DNA of 64,000 nt from the NCBI GenBank assembly GCA_022036555.1, contig CM039128.1, positions 1,922,049 through 1,986,048 of the forward strand, given 5' to 3'. The translations under genes were made by a program, and so were the position numbers. The DNA comes from Microstegium vimineum. Its lineage: Eukaryota; Streptophyta; Magnoliopsida; Poales; Poaceae. The notes under the pieces are model-generated. The model saw only the letters and a list, made by a program, of their open reading frames with translations, ran no database searches and had not been told where the DNA came from. Positions 1 through 10,273 of the stretch are shown one piece after another. The number at the start of each line of letters is the position of its first letter. The first letter of the stretch is position 1.

Positions 1-195
1 AGGCGCGGACAGGGAACCTTTTGGGGCCCGCCGCTGGCCGCCGCCGCCGCGCGCAGGGAGGCCGCGACGGCGGCCAAAGAGGACGCGCGGAGGGCGGCTC
101 CGGGCAGGCGGCGACGGGTGCCCCCGAGTCGCCCGTCGGGGGCGACGCGAGGGCCGGGTCGCGTACCCGGAGAATTGTGTCTAGCCTTTTCTTTA
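1..195 (+). other. GC-rich stretch, possibly the 3' end of an upstream gene
   Basis: The first about 180 bases are very GC-rich (Arg/Ala/Gly/Pro in every frame) and then give way abruptly to T-rich DNA that looks like a 3' untranslated region. One frame ends at a TAG around 183-185, another at a TGA around 204-206. No family is recognisable and the frame cannot be chosen. This may be the tail of a gene starting to the left of the window, or a GC-rich first exon; it is also compatible with non-coding DNA. Confidence 0.3.
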
Positions 196-361
196 GTTCT
201 TTGTGATACCACTACCTCCGGTTCTCTGTTTTGCCGGATAACAGTAGTCACTTGTGTAATAAGCTTATTCATTCTTGAGCTATCATGCCTGACTTTTGAG
301 CTAACTTCAAGAGGGCAATCAAGCTGGTGGCATCGACAATCGAGCACAATGCTATCCTTGA

Positions 362-364
<3 letters not shown>

Positions 365-412
<48 letters not shown>
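365..412. repeat. (TG)24 microsatellite
   Basis: An uninterrupted TG dinucleotide tract of about 24 units. It gives spurious Val-Cys repeats when translated. The bases that follow (413-750) show no gene; AATAAA at about 579 could be a polyadenylation signal for the gene ending to the left. Confidence 0.95.
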
Positions 413-413
<1 letters not shown>

Positions 414-758
414 AGATTTCACAAGTGTGCTCTGCCCTTTGTTGTTATATTTTGAGCTGTTCTTGGTTTTGTACTGAGATTTGTCTCTTTATATTTTTGA
501 ACCCTGATCATGCATGGTATGTGCTTGCTAGATTGGTCTAGACTGCTGTGTTCAGGTGTTTTTGCCGTTTTCGCTCCAATAAACCATGTAAATGTAAGAG
601 CATATGCACAAGTCTTTCTTAAAAGCACTCTATAAATTGATTACGTCCGCAGCCGTCGCTTGGCAAGCATATTACAGTCGAGATGATGGCAGTAGAACCA
701 AATCCTTCAAGAACTAAGAAACGTACGTGTTATGCGGGCATATGATACTTCTTTAACC

Positions 759-1150
759 GCCAATAAATTAGAGACCGGTGAGGCCATCAGCCATTGTACC
801 ATGCCGTTTTAGCACTCTTGACGTTACGGCCGTTGCGACTTGCGAGTGATTTAGGTCCTGTAAACATATTCTTTGATTTTTATTCCAATTTTATTTATTT
901 TTACTTTATTCTATCTTAATTATTGTAATGTTTTGTTTTATACATGACTCTATTAACTGCCAATAAATTGAAGGGCGGTGAGGTCATCAGCCACTGTACC
1001 ATGCCGTTTTGGCGTCACGGTCGTTGCGACTTCCGAGTGATTCAGCTCCCGTAAGCATATTCTTTTATCTTTAGTTCAAATTTTATTTGTTTTTCTTTAT
1101 TTTATCTTAATTATTTTAATCTTTTGTTTTATACATGACCCTATTCAACG
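759..1150. repeat. Tandem pair of about 200-bp AT-rich repeats
   Basis: Two neighbouring copies begin with CCAATAAATT (about 760 and 960), share GGTGAGG.CATCAGCCA.TGTACCATGCCGTTTT, and end in TTTTGTTTTATACATGAC. Two further, shorter copies of the 3' part (TCTTTTGTTTTATA.ATGCAAC...ATCAATCAT) lie near 1218-1344 and 1451-1578. The block lies directly upstream of a Helitron-like end and may be internal sequence of that element. Confidence 0.75.
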
Positions 1151-1214
1151 GAGTGCATATAGACTGACCTACATCAATAGGAACTAGTGATAAAGAGCTT
1201 GTAGTATTTCTATT

Positions 1215-1633
1215 TTTTATCTTTTGTTTTATATATGCAACAACCCTACTCATCAGAGTGTATGTAATGTGGTAGTCTATATCAATCATAGCAAAAAAGA
1301 GTATAGTCTTTCTATCAAGCCAGTATAGCTTTATATTGAGCTATTACGGGCATTTTTTTAATCTTTTTAAGTTTTTCCTTTCCAAAATTTTTTTATTTTT
1401 TTAGTTTTAAAATGATTTAAGCTTTTTATTCTCTTTTTTTCTTATTTATGTTTTTATCTTTTGTTTTATACATGCAACGACGCTATAAAATGTGTGTAAT
1501 ATGGTGATTCATATCAATCATGACAATAAAGAGTTTGTAATATTTCTACCAGGTCAGTGCATCTTTATATTGGATGTTATTGGACCATAACGGTAATTGT
1601 CCTTATCCATACTATAGTAGATATACTGATTCA

Positions 1634-1693
<60 letters not shown>

Positions 1694-1759
1694 ACTCTTT
1701 ATAGCTTGCAATAAACGTTTATCAAGAACCGGCGCAGCGAAGCGCGCACACTGTACTAG
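1215..1759 (+). mobile_element. Helitron-like 3' terminus
   Basis: The sequence ends in CTAG at 1756-1759 followed by T, with a GCGC...GCGC short hairpin (GGCGCAGCGAAGCGCGC, about 1731-1747) a few bases upstream. Plant Helitrons end in CTRR preceded by a small GC hairpin and insert between A and T. The 5' TC end was not found, so the left boundary given here is arbitrary and may reach back to the tandem repeats at 759. No Rep/helicase coding sequence is present, so it would be non-autonomous. Confidence 0.55.
1637..1688. repeat. (TA)n microsatellite
   Basis: About 26 TA units inside the Helitron-like region. Confidence 0.95.
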
Positions 1760-1972
1760 TTGTATATCATCATTGGAGGAAAAAAAAAAAGCTAGGAATT
1801 GACCAAGAAGCACTCGTTAAACTATGCCGAGACTTTCGAGTGGCCCATTTCTGCGGCACACGTGGAGCGGTGGAGGCCCTTGCGACACTTTTCGGATGGG
1901 CCCCGCATTGTGCCCTGATCCTGGTTGCTTTTTCGTGGTCGAGTCACCTTCCTGTGTGGCTATATATGTGTT

Positions 1973-2060
1973 ATGATTAATCCTAAACAAATAATCTCTT
2001 GGAACGTGAGAGGGTTAAACTCCAAAACAGCTTGTTTTAGACTGTATTTGTAAAAAAAAA
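1973..2060 (+). pseudogene. LINE ORF2 endonuclease fragment
   Basis: From an ATG at 1973 the frame reads IISWNVRGLNSK. This is the characteristic first strand of the apurinic-type endonuclease domain at the start of plant L1 LINE ORF2 proteins. The frame hits a stop (TAA around 2049) and poly-A-like tracts soon after; nothing of the reverse transcriptase follows. It is a short 5'-end remnant of a non-LTR retrotransposon. The rest of 2060-2570 is AT-rich with no recognisable feature. Confidence 0.55.
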
Positions 2061-2569
2061 CATAATTATTTCTAGTGAGCTATAAGGATCAACAGAAGAC
2101 GGTTGCCCTGCTAGTAGTAATAACAAACTTTGATCTTTTTCACACTATTTATACCAATTTCTAAAAAAAGGTATGTCACAGTCCTCGTGGAGATACCAAA
2201 CACTATATATATGCTTCGCACATTAGAGAAAATTTAGTATTTTTTCACTCAGAAAACAGATGTTGATAGTCTCAAATTTACGGCAAAGGCAGTAATATAT
2301 TTGCCTTTTTGCCAAAAAAAAATTAGCTATATGTTCTCTTTAGTCAGTATTGTGCTCTTTTTGAGAAACCAAAGAAATAAGTTGACTTTAAATGACACTT
2401 TTACTCGCCAAATTTCTTATGCTACCATGATCCTTCACTACCATAAGTCCATCCAAAAGTGAGAATCACCGGCTTTGTTATTATCTTGAGAAAGTATTCT
2501 GTTTTTTTAGGTATTTATTTCGTAATAATATAATTCCTGCCACGTTCTTTTCAAAGTAATTAAGCACCA

Positions 2570-2704
2570 TCCAGCTCAACAAAATCACGATCTATCACGG
2601 TACAAATATACATGTATCTACATTTATATAGTTCATTTATAGCAGCCACTACTATTTAATCAAAAAAAAATATAGCAGCCACTATAGCTCGTGTTTATTT
2701 CTAT

Positions 2705-2742
<38 letters not shown>

Positions 2743-2932
2743 CTGACAGCCAGAGGAGAACAAATGAACAACATTATTTTTAGTAGATAAAACCGTAGAA
2801 GCACAGAGGTGTCTGTATATATACAGCAGCAGTTGACGAGGGATCGAGAGCAGTAAGCCCAGCCATCTAGCACCTTGCCAAGATAGCTAGCTGCTTCACA
2901 CCCCCAGAATAGTAGCTCACCAGCATCCAACA
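2570..2932 (+). promoter_or_regulatory. Promoter/leader of peptide gene A, with (AT)n tract
   Basis: The block starting near 2570 (AAGCACCATCCAGCTCAACAAA) is shared with the upstream region of peptide gene D near 35280, and more weakly with gene B. An (AT)n tract lies at about 2706-2739, and a palindromic TATA-like CTGTATATATACAG at about 2812-2825. The leader then carries GAGCAG..AGC..AGCACCTTGCCAAG.TAGCTAG, which recurs before gene B. The TATA assignment is inferred from position only. Confidence 0.5.
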
Positions 2933-3340
2933 ATGGCCACCCGAAACAGCAGGAGCAGCGCCGCCAGAGTGCCGGCGGTGGCACTGCTGCTTCTGCCGCC
3001 GTTTCTTCTACTGGCGATGACCGTCTCACTGGCCTCAGCGGCGCGTCCTGCTGCTACCCTCAGCACGCAACCTGCCGCTCCAGCGGCGGTGGCAACTGAT
3101 GTCAAGCCGGGCAAGGCGGTGTCCGTCATCGCCGGCGGCATGGCTTCTCCTTCCGGTTCTGAAACGCCAGGCACGGAAACAAGCTCCGTCGTCGTCTCCC
3201 CGGCGTTGACGACGGCACGTTCGGTGGAGCGGCGCATCTCGCCGGCGTTGAGAGGCATCCCATCCTCCGGTCCTAGCAACGGGCACAACAGATCCAACCC
3301 TGGGCCTGCAGGTGAGACGCCGGCTGCCCGGTTGGCGTGA
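2933..3340 (+). CDS. Secreted IDA/PIP-like peptide precursor, copy A
   Basis: A single-exon 135-aa pre-propeptide. Residues 1-37 form a signal peptide: a basic start, a Leu-rich core, then a likely cleavage after SLASA and before ARPA. The middle (about 38-105) is a variable Ala/Pro/Ser/Thr/Val spacer. Near residues 109-120 is GIPSSGPSNGHN, close to the PIPPSxPSxxHN core of IDA/IDL peptides and to the SGPS...GH core of PIP peptides. A short Pro-rich tail follows. By family resemblance the processed, probably hydroxylated 12-14-mer would be an apoplastic ligand for HAESA-type receptor kinases. The first Pro of the core is replaced by Gly and the Lys/Arg pair before His is Asn-Gly, so receptor activity is uncertain. 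The ATG context (CAACAATGGCC) is the same in copies A and B and nearly so in D. Copy A is the most divergent of the three. Confidence 0.75.
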   Translation: MATRNSRSSAARVPAVALLLLPPFLLLAMTVSLASAARPAATLSTQPAAPAAVATDVKPGKAVSVIAGGMASPSGSETPGTETSSVVVSPALTTARSVERRISPALRGIPSSGPSNGHNRSNPGPAGETPAARLA

Positions 3341-3600
3341 TGTTCTCTGGCTGAGCTTTCACGAGCGCGTGTTTCTCGTGTTCCAAGGATTCTTGAGCTT
3401 CTTGAGTTTGCATGCAAGACTATTTATTGTTGATGTGCCATTTCTTGGGCATTATTGTAAGTTTTGGCGACAGGCAATTTTGAATACACAAAGTGCCAAA
3501 ACTGTGACGTTTCCTTCTCAAATAATAGAACTCGGCAAGCCGTCAATAGTTTGTCACTTGGTAAAACCATATGTTTTGCTTATGTTTTGAGTTTGATCCC
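3341..3600 (+). other. 3' UTR of peptide gene A
   Basis: The block TGTGCCATTTCTTGG...GTGCCAA..CTGTGACGTTT...AATAATAGAACTCGGCAAGCCGT (to about 3545) recurs downstream of copies B and D and in the relic copy C. This marks it as the ancestral 3' untranslated region and flank. Confidence 0.7.
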
Positions 3601-4960
3601 AAAAAAGAAAAACTTTAATTAATGTTGTATGCCGCTTACGCAATCAGCATGCACATTTTATTCCAAAGGACTGTATGAGAGATTTGTCGTGAGTTTCGCT
3701 TTCATAGTTTTAATTCGGCCCATGACGTGTTTTGGCCCAATTTTATGCTATCTCTAGGTTATCTCACACCATAACTAGTCTTTTTTCACACTCTCAGTAA
3801 TCTTAAATTGATATTAGGCACAACAAGAAACACCCCTCTTCCAATAGTGAACCAAATATTTTTTCCCAAAAACTAAAAAACATGCAACATAACCACATAT
3901 GGGAAGTCGGAAGAACCTCCTCAACAACCTTAGCTTGGGGAAAGCAACCATCAACTAGAGGCTTCAAGGATTAGTGTTTTTTTGTGATACAAGAGCTCGA
4001 TGAGCTCGAGCCCATCACCAAATAGACACACCTATGAACTTAGTCATTCGTTGACGGCGAAGAATGACATTCTTGGTGAGCCAACTGGATGTTGATCGAG
4101 GATATCCACTTGACGACAACACAACCACCTTTTGCTTCCTCTACAAAACAACAAGGCATGAAGGAGCATCGACATTGTTGTGAGGAATAAACTCCTCCAA
4201 TTCTCGGCAACCATGAAATGGGGATGCATGCACTATAGTGACGGAAAATGGTACATAGGTTGAAGCCCCAAGTAAACAGGGAAAGAAGCCACAAATCTAG
4301 ATTTGGGCCATACCACATCATTTTTAGGGCTAGCTTCGCCCACATCCTTTACAGGTGCCACTAGCAGAACAACAAGGCCAAACCAAGAGGAGAAAAATTA
4401 CGAAAGCATTGACCTTGTGGTGGATGCCACAAATAGACAAGGGACATCGACGTTGACCAATTGTGTCATCCCCATATCTGCATCTAAGGGGCAACCCAAC
4501 CACAACGAGGTCACCACCCCAGCCATCCCATGGCAACGACGAGGGTAATGTACGGGGACCGACTATGAATTTTGCAACATAAGCGGCACCCCAACAATAT
4601 GGGTTGCGGTGTTCTTGATTGGGGGCATTTCCTTGGGGTGGATTTGTAGCTCTCCCTAGCGACAACGAGTCGCCACCACCCTAGCCTTCTACGAGGACAA
4701 GGTTAGAAGCAAGTACACAAAGGAGGAAACATGGCAGACGGGAGCTAACAAAGCAAAAAACTGCCCCAACCAAGAAAGCAAGAGAGCAGATGGCGGATGA
4801 GAACCAACAGAGCATGCAGAGCCGCCCCAACCAAGAAAGCAAGAGAGTAAGAGGTAGGCTCTTGCGGAGGTAGAGTGAAGCTAGCTAGGGTCGACAGTGG
4901 GGTAAACAACCCTAGATTCAGTGGCGGAGCTGGTCAATTTCTACGTATAGGGCCACTATC
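3601..4960. other. Intergenic, decayed repetitive DNA
   Basis: No open reading frame here resembles a known protein. The phrase CCCCAACCAAGAAAGCAAGAGAG occurs twice (about 4763 and 4829), which suggests an old internal duplication in a transposon remnant. Nothing else can be named. Confidence 0.4.
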
Positions 4961-4963
4961 TAA

Positions 4964-5172
4964 GAGCATGTTTGGTTCACGGCCACAAATTTGGTGACGA
5001 GTGTGGTAGCGTCTAACCTGTGGTGGTTAAAATCGGTAACTAAGAAGATTGTAGCTGCTACATCCAAAATTTGAACCAAGCAGCAGTGTTGTGCAGGTGG
5101 CATGTCGCATGCTAGAAGGTTGTGGCGGGGAACCAAACACGTGAAGGTTGTCGCGGAGAACCAAACACACCC
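4964..5172. mobile_element. Small MITE, hAT-like ends
   Basis: A roughly 210-bp element with inverted ends GAGCATGTTTGGTTC at the left and GAACCAAACACACCC at the right, plus a second internal GGGGAACCAAACACG. The GTGTTTGGTTC terminus is common among grass hAT-type MITEs. No convincing 8-bp target duplication was found. Confidence 0.5.
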
Positions 5173-5970
5173 TAAATACCTAAACAACTTATACCAAATG
5201 TACATAGCTAAGTATGGATACTCATCTTAGTCATATATTTTTCACATTAGGTACAACAAAGAACAAAATAAAAATACATTTTTTATAAGTCAAAAAAGGC
5301 TCGTAAAAAGAACCAAACAATTTCATAACCTATACAACATAATGGTTTATATAAATTATAAACTATACGTGAAATATTACAAGTTGATTGGAAGATGGGT
5401 TTGATGGAAATGAGAGTTATGGCTTTATCAATTAATCACTAACTTGTAGAAAAATGAATTTATTTTTGATAGATTAATCATAAGCCTAAAATTATCTAAA
5501 TATTGATTTTCTGTACAAGTAAGCATAGGAAGATTGTCTACATGGAGATAGAAAGCGAGCAGAGAGGTCAAACACATGGTGTCAAGTTATTGTCTTTCCG
5601 AGCCATGAGTTCATAGGATTAGGCCTTTAATGTTTACCATGGCAAATAAACTTTCTAGACCATGCCTAGGGCCATGGCCCTAGTGGCCCTAGGTGGATAT
5701 CCGCCCAGGGACGAAGCTAGCGGGGGGGTCAACCCGTGCTCCAGCCCCCCCCCCCTACCGGCCATGGATACACTTAAGCCCCCCCTAAGCCCCCCTACAC
5801 CATGGAGGAGAAAGAAGAAGGGAAGGAGGGGCTGGAGGAAGAAGAAGAGGAATTAGCCCTCTCTTAGGATTATCCTGGCTTCATCCATGTATCCGCCCCT
5901 GCCTAGGTTCAACCCCCACTTCGTGCAACCCCATCTCATCATTGGCATACAAGACATCATTATTATATGG
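5173..5970. other. Intergenic, low-complexity and transposon remnant
   Basis: AT-rich to about 5650. Then a C/G-homopolymer-rich stretch (5700-5800, runs of C and G) and a purine-rich AGAAGAAGGGAAGG segment, of the kind seen in grass Mutator-like elements. No gene. Confidence 0.4.
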
Positions 5971-5974
5971 AAGA

Positions 5975-6474
5975 ATATATGCCAGATAAATCATTGGTTG
6001 CACGGTGTTCCAATTAGTGGTTTATTAATTTTAAACCATCTTTTATTCTTGTTTTGTGTTCTTGCGATGATATCATGAGCTCGCCGAGGAAATTTCACCA
6101 TTTTTAAAGCACTGTACCATATATCCGGCTCCTCTAGTAGAGAAACGACCTTTGAGCTCAACACGAAAGCACACACTTTTTCATGGTGTATACATATTTG
6201 CAATTTGCATTTGTATTTCATTTATTTATTGCATTGCGGTCACTAATAAGCTCATATTTATTATTTTTAATATATATATATATATATTTATCCGTTTCCA
6301 TATATATAGAAGAGATCGAGCGAGCTGGAGCTTGTATAGTAGCGCCTTTGCCAACGAGCACCTTGCCAAGCTAGCTAGGTCACATTCACACGCCAAAATA
6401 TATCGGCAGCTAAATCTATATATAGTAGTAGCGCCCACCACCGGTCATTCACCACCACCACCATCAGCCAACAA
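5975..6474 (+). promoter_or_regulatory. Promoter/leader of peptide gene B
   Basis: From TAAATCATTGGTTGCACGG (about 5988) to the CATTTATTTATTGCATTGC phrase (about 6215-6235) this matches the region upstream of gene D at 35180-35380, so it is a duplicated promoter. A TATATATATA tract lies at 6271-6290 and a TATA-like CCATATATATAG just after. The leader TGTATAGTAGCGCC and CAAGCTAGCTA.GTCACATTCACAC is also shared with gene D, and CATCAGCCAACA precedes both start codons. Confidence 0.6.
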
Positions 6475-6873
6475 ATGGCCACCCCAAACAGTAGGACCGC
6501 CGCCTGCAGACTGCCGGCAGCGGCGGCACTGCTGCTCCTGCCGCCGCTTCTCGTACTGGCAACGACAACCATCTCGCTACCAGTCTCGGCGGCGCGTCCT
6601 GCTGCCTCCAGCAGCCTGCAACCTGCCGCTGCAGCGCCGGTGGTGTCCGTCGCCCCCGGCATGCTGCTGGTGACGAAGGTCGTTTCTCCATCCGCAGCGC
6701 CTGCAGGCACCGAGACAAGCGTACCCGTCGTCGTCTCCCCGCCGTTACCGGCATTTCCCGTGGTGGACCAGCGCATCATGACGTCGCCGGCGGCGAATGC
6801 CATCCTACTACCCATCCCTCCCTCCGGGCCTAGCGGCGGGCACAACAATGAGCCACCGCCTGCCAAGGCGTGA
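6475..6873 (+). CDS. Secreted IDA/PIP-like peptide precursor, copy B
   Basis: A single-exon 132-aa precursor. The signal peptide spans residues 1-41, with Leu/Val/Thr-rich hydrophobic core and a likely cut after LPVSA before ARPA. The spacer is Ala/Pro/Val-rich (SVAPGMLLVTKVVSPS...) and carries the conserved GTETSV.VVVSPPLPA block, also present in copy D. Near the C terminus (about residues 111-122) is PIPPSGPSGGHN, followed by a 10-residue Glu/Pro tail. This is the best IDA-like core in the cluster. IDA itself has PIPPSAPSKRHN, so Ala is Gly here and the basic pair is Gly-Gly. It is likely an extracellular signalling peptide. The closest paralogue is copy D in the duplicated block. Confidence 0.8.
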   Translation: MATPNSRTAACRLPAAAALLLLPPLLVLATTTISLPVSAARPAASSSLQPAAAAPVVSVAPGMLLVTKVVSPSAAPAGTETSVPVVVSPPLPAFPVVDQRIMTSPAANAILLPIPPSGPSGGHNNEPPPAKA

Positions 6874-7180
6874 TGCTCTCGCCTTCTCCTTGTACCGCGC
6901 TCTGCTGCATGCATGCCTGCATGAGGCCTGCTTCTCATCAGTTCTCATGCTATGTTCCATGGCGAGAGATCGATCAAGGCCTCAGCATGCATTTATGCAT
7001 CAATGGTTTGTAATAGTGCTTAGTGGTGATGACTGATGAGCTTGTAAGAATTTTATGCATGTGTCATTTCTTGACCATGGTTCGTGGCAACTAGCAATTT
7101 GAATACAAAGTGCCAACTGTGACGTTTTTAATTTCTTCTGAGAAAATTAAATAAAACTCGGCAAGCCGTTGGTTACTTGG
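6874..7180 (+). other. 3' UTR of peptide gene B
   Basis: Shared with copies C and D: AGCATGCATTT.TGCATCA..., GATGAGCTTGTAAGA, GTCATTTCTTG, AATACAAAGTGCCAACTGTGACGTTTTT and CTCGGCAAGCCGTT. Confidence 0.7.
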
Positions 7181-8100
7181 TTTGAATACAAACAGGAGAT
7201 CTGTCAACGCATTAGAAACACGCTTGCTGAGGAGATCTGTACGTGGTGCTAACACACGCTTGCTGATGAGGAGATCCTCCTTTCGAATAGGGAAGGAGGA
7301 GTTTAAAAAACATACTCTGTAGTTATACAAAAATACCAAAACCACATCAGAGAGAAATAAATTGTATGGGCGACGTGTCAAAGATCTGATCTAGGGGCGC
7401 ATTGTCAGTTTTGTGCGCCCGTCGCCCATGCAATTTATTTCCACATCTGAGTAGACTCAACATCGACCCAACATCGCTAAGCCTTGTAAAAAATTGAAAT
7501 TATCTGGCTTGGCCGCCTCGCGCTGCTCTTTGAAATTATTATCGCCATTCCACTCTTTCTAAAACTCTAAGGCAACAAGAAGAATCAATGACTGCACCGT
7601 GCGCCCTAATAGGAGTCACATTGTTAACAACGAGGACTCGAGGAGCAAAAGGAGGAAAACAGTTTTGCCGCAAGTTTTATCAAATATAAGGCAAGCATCC
7701 ACGACTGAGGTCTTTCCTTTTATTTTCTTTTTGGCCCATAGTGTGCTTTGGGCCACTTTGTGATATGTTTTATGTCGCTCAGAGCATCTCCAATTAATCT
7801 TACCAGATATTTTTCACTCCCCATAATATTAAATTGGCATTTTACAAACAAACAAAATATAGCACATGAAGCATCCCCTCCAATGGCGATCCTAACTTTA
7901 TTTCCAAAAGCTTTAAAATAAAAATAGATATGCCACATATAATAACTTTATATGATATGAGGCCTGCTCCATCCTATGGACGGTTGAACCTGAGCAAAGT
8001 TTCAGATTTTCTCTGACGATTTGCCATGTATTGATCGTTGTCACAGGCCGGCAGGTCGAGTCAAGATCGTGTCTCGCACCACCGATCATAATCGCCCCCT
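7181..8100. other. Duplicated intergenic DNA downstream of gene B
   Basis: Several phrases recur in order downstream of gene D (37620-38240): CTTGCTGAGGAGATCTGT, TTTTCTTT.GGCCCAT.GTGTG.TTTGGGCCA, the ATATTTTTCACTCCCC block, and GATCCTAACTTTATTTCCAAAA. No gene is seen. It is part of the segmental duplication. Confidence 0.6.
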
Positions 8101-8104
8101 TCAA

Positions 8105-8402
8105 GGGCTTGTTTGGATCTCATGAACAAACGATCGATTAGCAGCTAAAAATTTGCTCTAGTTCATCTAAACACGAGTGCTATAGATGAGCTACTTTTTA
8201 ACTACGGTTAGCTAGTTGTTAGTGCATTCACCAAATATAACTAGGTAGCTAATATATAGTTTATTATTAGTGATAAATATGCACCTATTTATTAGCCTGA
8301 GAATCCACCAAACATATATTGGCTAATAGTTAGTTGGCTCATTTTTAACTAGCTAACTTTTAGCTCAAGCCAACAATTAGTCTTAGCTGGTTCAAACATA
8401 TA
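8105..8402. mobile_element. MITE present in both duplicated blocks
   Basis: GGGCTTGTTTGGATCTCATGAAC at the left and TAGCTGGTTCAAACATA at the right are weak inverted ends of an AT-rich MITE (TAGCTAGTT-rich body). The same element occupies the equivalent position at 38247-38617, so it was inserted before the block duplicated. Confidence 0.5.
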
Positions 8403-8739
8403 TAATTATTCAGAAGATCTTGCTAATTTAATGAGTACATTGATTAATTACTGTTTCTAACCGGCCGGGCAGCTGATTGCTTAGTGCTGCTTGCTGGGTA
8501 ACGTCGTTTATCTCAGCTACCTTCCTTTTTTTAGTATTTTTGTTAGATAATAAAGAAAAGTTTTGACATCAGACATTCTCCAAAAAAAATAAATAGGACA
8601 TGTGATGGTACACAGTCTAATTCCAAAACATAATGGATTTTATAAGGGCATGTTTGCTCATACATATATAACACAAATGAAATGACTCAAAAAATGGATG
8701 GCAAAACATAATTAAAAATTATTTTCTTCTTTCTTTTTT

Positions 8740-9612
8740 GGCAAAATAGTCGTTTTGGCCCCTCAACTATCACCGAAGACTCAAATTGGCCCCTGAACTA
8801 TCAAAACGGCCACTTTGACCCCTCAACTATCACCGAAGGCTCAAATTGGCCCCCTGAACTATCAAAACGACCATTTTGACCCTTAAACTTATGATTTTCG
8901 TCTCAAATTCATACATTATCCCTGATCAATGGATACATGGACAGATGAATTGCAAAAAAGGTCGAAACTGCCCCTCATTATTTTCTTGACCGCTCACAGC
9001 GTTTCCATCCCCACCGTTTGTTTTAAAAATACCAAAATCTGATTTAATGTTAGAGAATTCATAAAAAAAATTGTTTTAAAAAAATTTAATGTTCGAAACC
9101 GGTTTTTTTACCAAAATTTGTTTTACTACAATCATGATATACCTTTTTATTACCCGCTTAGAATATTTAAAGCTTATATGATCTCATAAAATTTAAAACT
9201 AGGTTAAAGTGAAACAGTAGATGCAAATGGAGGTAAGTTCTAGTCTAGTTAACCAGGTAAACTTCATGTGTTTTGTAAAATCATGCCATGGTACATCATC
9301 ATACGTGGCTGGATTTGTGCTACATGACCCACACGGAGGACGATGCCGACTAGCAAGATCATGTCTCATGTCTCATGAGGGGCGATTTCGACCTTTTTCA
9401 TAGTTCATCTGTCCATGTATCTATCGATCAGGGATAATGGATGAAATTGAGACAAAAATCATAAGTTTAAGGGATAAAGTGGTCGTTTTGATAGTTCAGG
9501 GACCAATTTGAGCCTTCGGTGATAGTTGAAGGGTTAAAGTGACCATTTTGATAGTTCAGGGGCTAATTTGAGCCTTCGGTAATAGTTGAAGGGCCAAAAC
9601 GGCTATTTTGCC
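8740..9612. mobile_element. Foldback / Mutator-like element with about 250-bp inverted repeats
   Basis: The left arm starts GGCAAAATAGTCGTTTTGGC and the right arm ends GCCAAAACGGCTATTTTGCC. The arms match over about 250 bp, down to GATGAATTGCAAAAAAGGTCGAAACTGCC on the left and its complement near 9370-9410. Each arm also contains a direct repeat of about 60 bp (CTCAACTATCACCGAAG.CTCAAATTGGCCCC.TGAACTATCAAAACG). The centre (about 8990-9365) encodes nothing recognisable. Long inverted arms fit non-autonomous Mutator-like or foldback elements. Both flanks are T-rich, so the target duplication cannot be assigned. Confidence 0.8.
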
Positions 9613-10051
9613 TTTTTTTTCTTCCATTAATTCCTCGCCAAAGTTGAACCAACCAACGTTGCAAGTATGGAAGAGAGAAGATGATGGGCCTAGCTATCAT
9701 CAAGGACACTTAATACAAGATGTTTTTGGTGTGGCTCCATCGGTTCTTCCCGTTAGACTAGCCCCATTTGCCATCCATACCCACCTGACCAAATTTAGCT
9801 AATCAGCATAAATTAAATTTGAAAAATTAAGGAAGATATAAATGAGTGCCAAACCATGGTGGTGCATTAAAAGTCTTCTATTTATTTTCTCTCCACAAAA
9901 GAAATCAAGTCGATCTTGGCCCAACCATATATACGTTGGGTCCAAACTTTGTACCCATCGTGCAGTCTCTTATACAAAAAATACTAAAAAGAAGGAGAGA
10001 GGGAAAACTAGAAGCCATGACTAGCAACAAGAACATTGTCGCCACGGGGCG
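9613..10051 (+). promoter_or_regulatory. Promoter/leader of peptide gene E
   Basis: From TTTGCCATCCATA.CC to the start codon this region matches the upstream of gene F (41150-41409): AGATATAAATGAGTGCCAAAC, GGTGGTGCATTAAAAGTCTT, CTCTCCACAA.AGAAATC and CTATACAAAAAATACT.AAAGAAGGAGA. AAGATATAAATG could act as a TATA element but is about 180 bp from the ATG. An original start codon at 10017 (ATGACTAGCAACAAGAAC, identical in gene F) is now followed by a frameshift. Confidence 0.5.
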
Positions 10052-10273
10052 ATGGTGGTGGTGGCATTAGTACTTCTAGCGACGATGCTCATGGCAACAA
10101 TGGCGGATGCACAACCTTACTTGGAGGTGTTGCCTCCGTCAACATCACATGGCATGGATGGGAATTTTTTACCACGCAAGATCATACCACGCTCTGGGCC
10201 TAGCGATATGTGGGCCTCTGGCGATGAGCCACCACCAACGCCTATGGAGGAGACGATCAACAAAGGTAATTGA
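10052..10273 (+). CDS. Short divergent IDA/PIP-like peptide precursor, copy E
   Basis: A 73-aa open frame with a signal peptide (residues 1-20, MVVVALVLLATMLMATMADA), a PYLEVLPPSTSH segment and the core KIIPRSGPSD followed by DEPPPTPMEETINKGN. The paralogue at 41410 starts 35-36 bases further upstream with MTSNKNI. Here that upstream ATG (10017) runs into a stop after 17 codons because of a 1-nt length difference, and the ATG at 10052 restores a frame with a full signal peptide. The HN end of the IDA core is missing, and it is unknown whether a peptide is still made. The downstream tail is the frame that gene F has lost. Confidence 0.5.
   Translation: MVVVALVLLATMLMATMADAQPYLEVLPPSTSHGMDGNFLPRKIIPRSGPSDMWASGDEPPPTPMEETINKGN

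Noticed and set aside
118..477. 119-aa frame with a Val-Cys run
   Set aside because: The run is the (TG)24 microsatellite; nothing else supports a protein.
2682..3029. Antisense frame with an Ile-Tyr repeat upstream of gene A (and similar frames near 6183 and 36513)
   Set aside because: The Ile-Tyr runs are translations of the (AT)n tracts, and the rest is the shadow of the peptide genes.
2933..3340. CLE-type peptide as identity of the cluster
   Set aside because: CLE cores read R-x-V-P-x-G-P-x-P-x-H-x. Here the order is I-P-x-S-G-P-S-x-G-H-N, closer to IDA/IDL and PIP.
2917..3417. 166-aa antisense frame over gene A, and 187-aa antisense frame over gene B
   Set aside because: GC-rich genes often leave the opposite strand open. 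The sense frames have signal peptides and conserved cores; the antisense ones have nothing.
8740..9612. microRNA precursor
   Set aside because: The arms are hundreds of bases long with transposon ends, which fits a foldback element rather than a miRNA hairpin.
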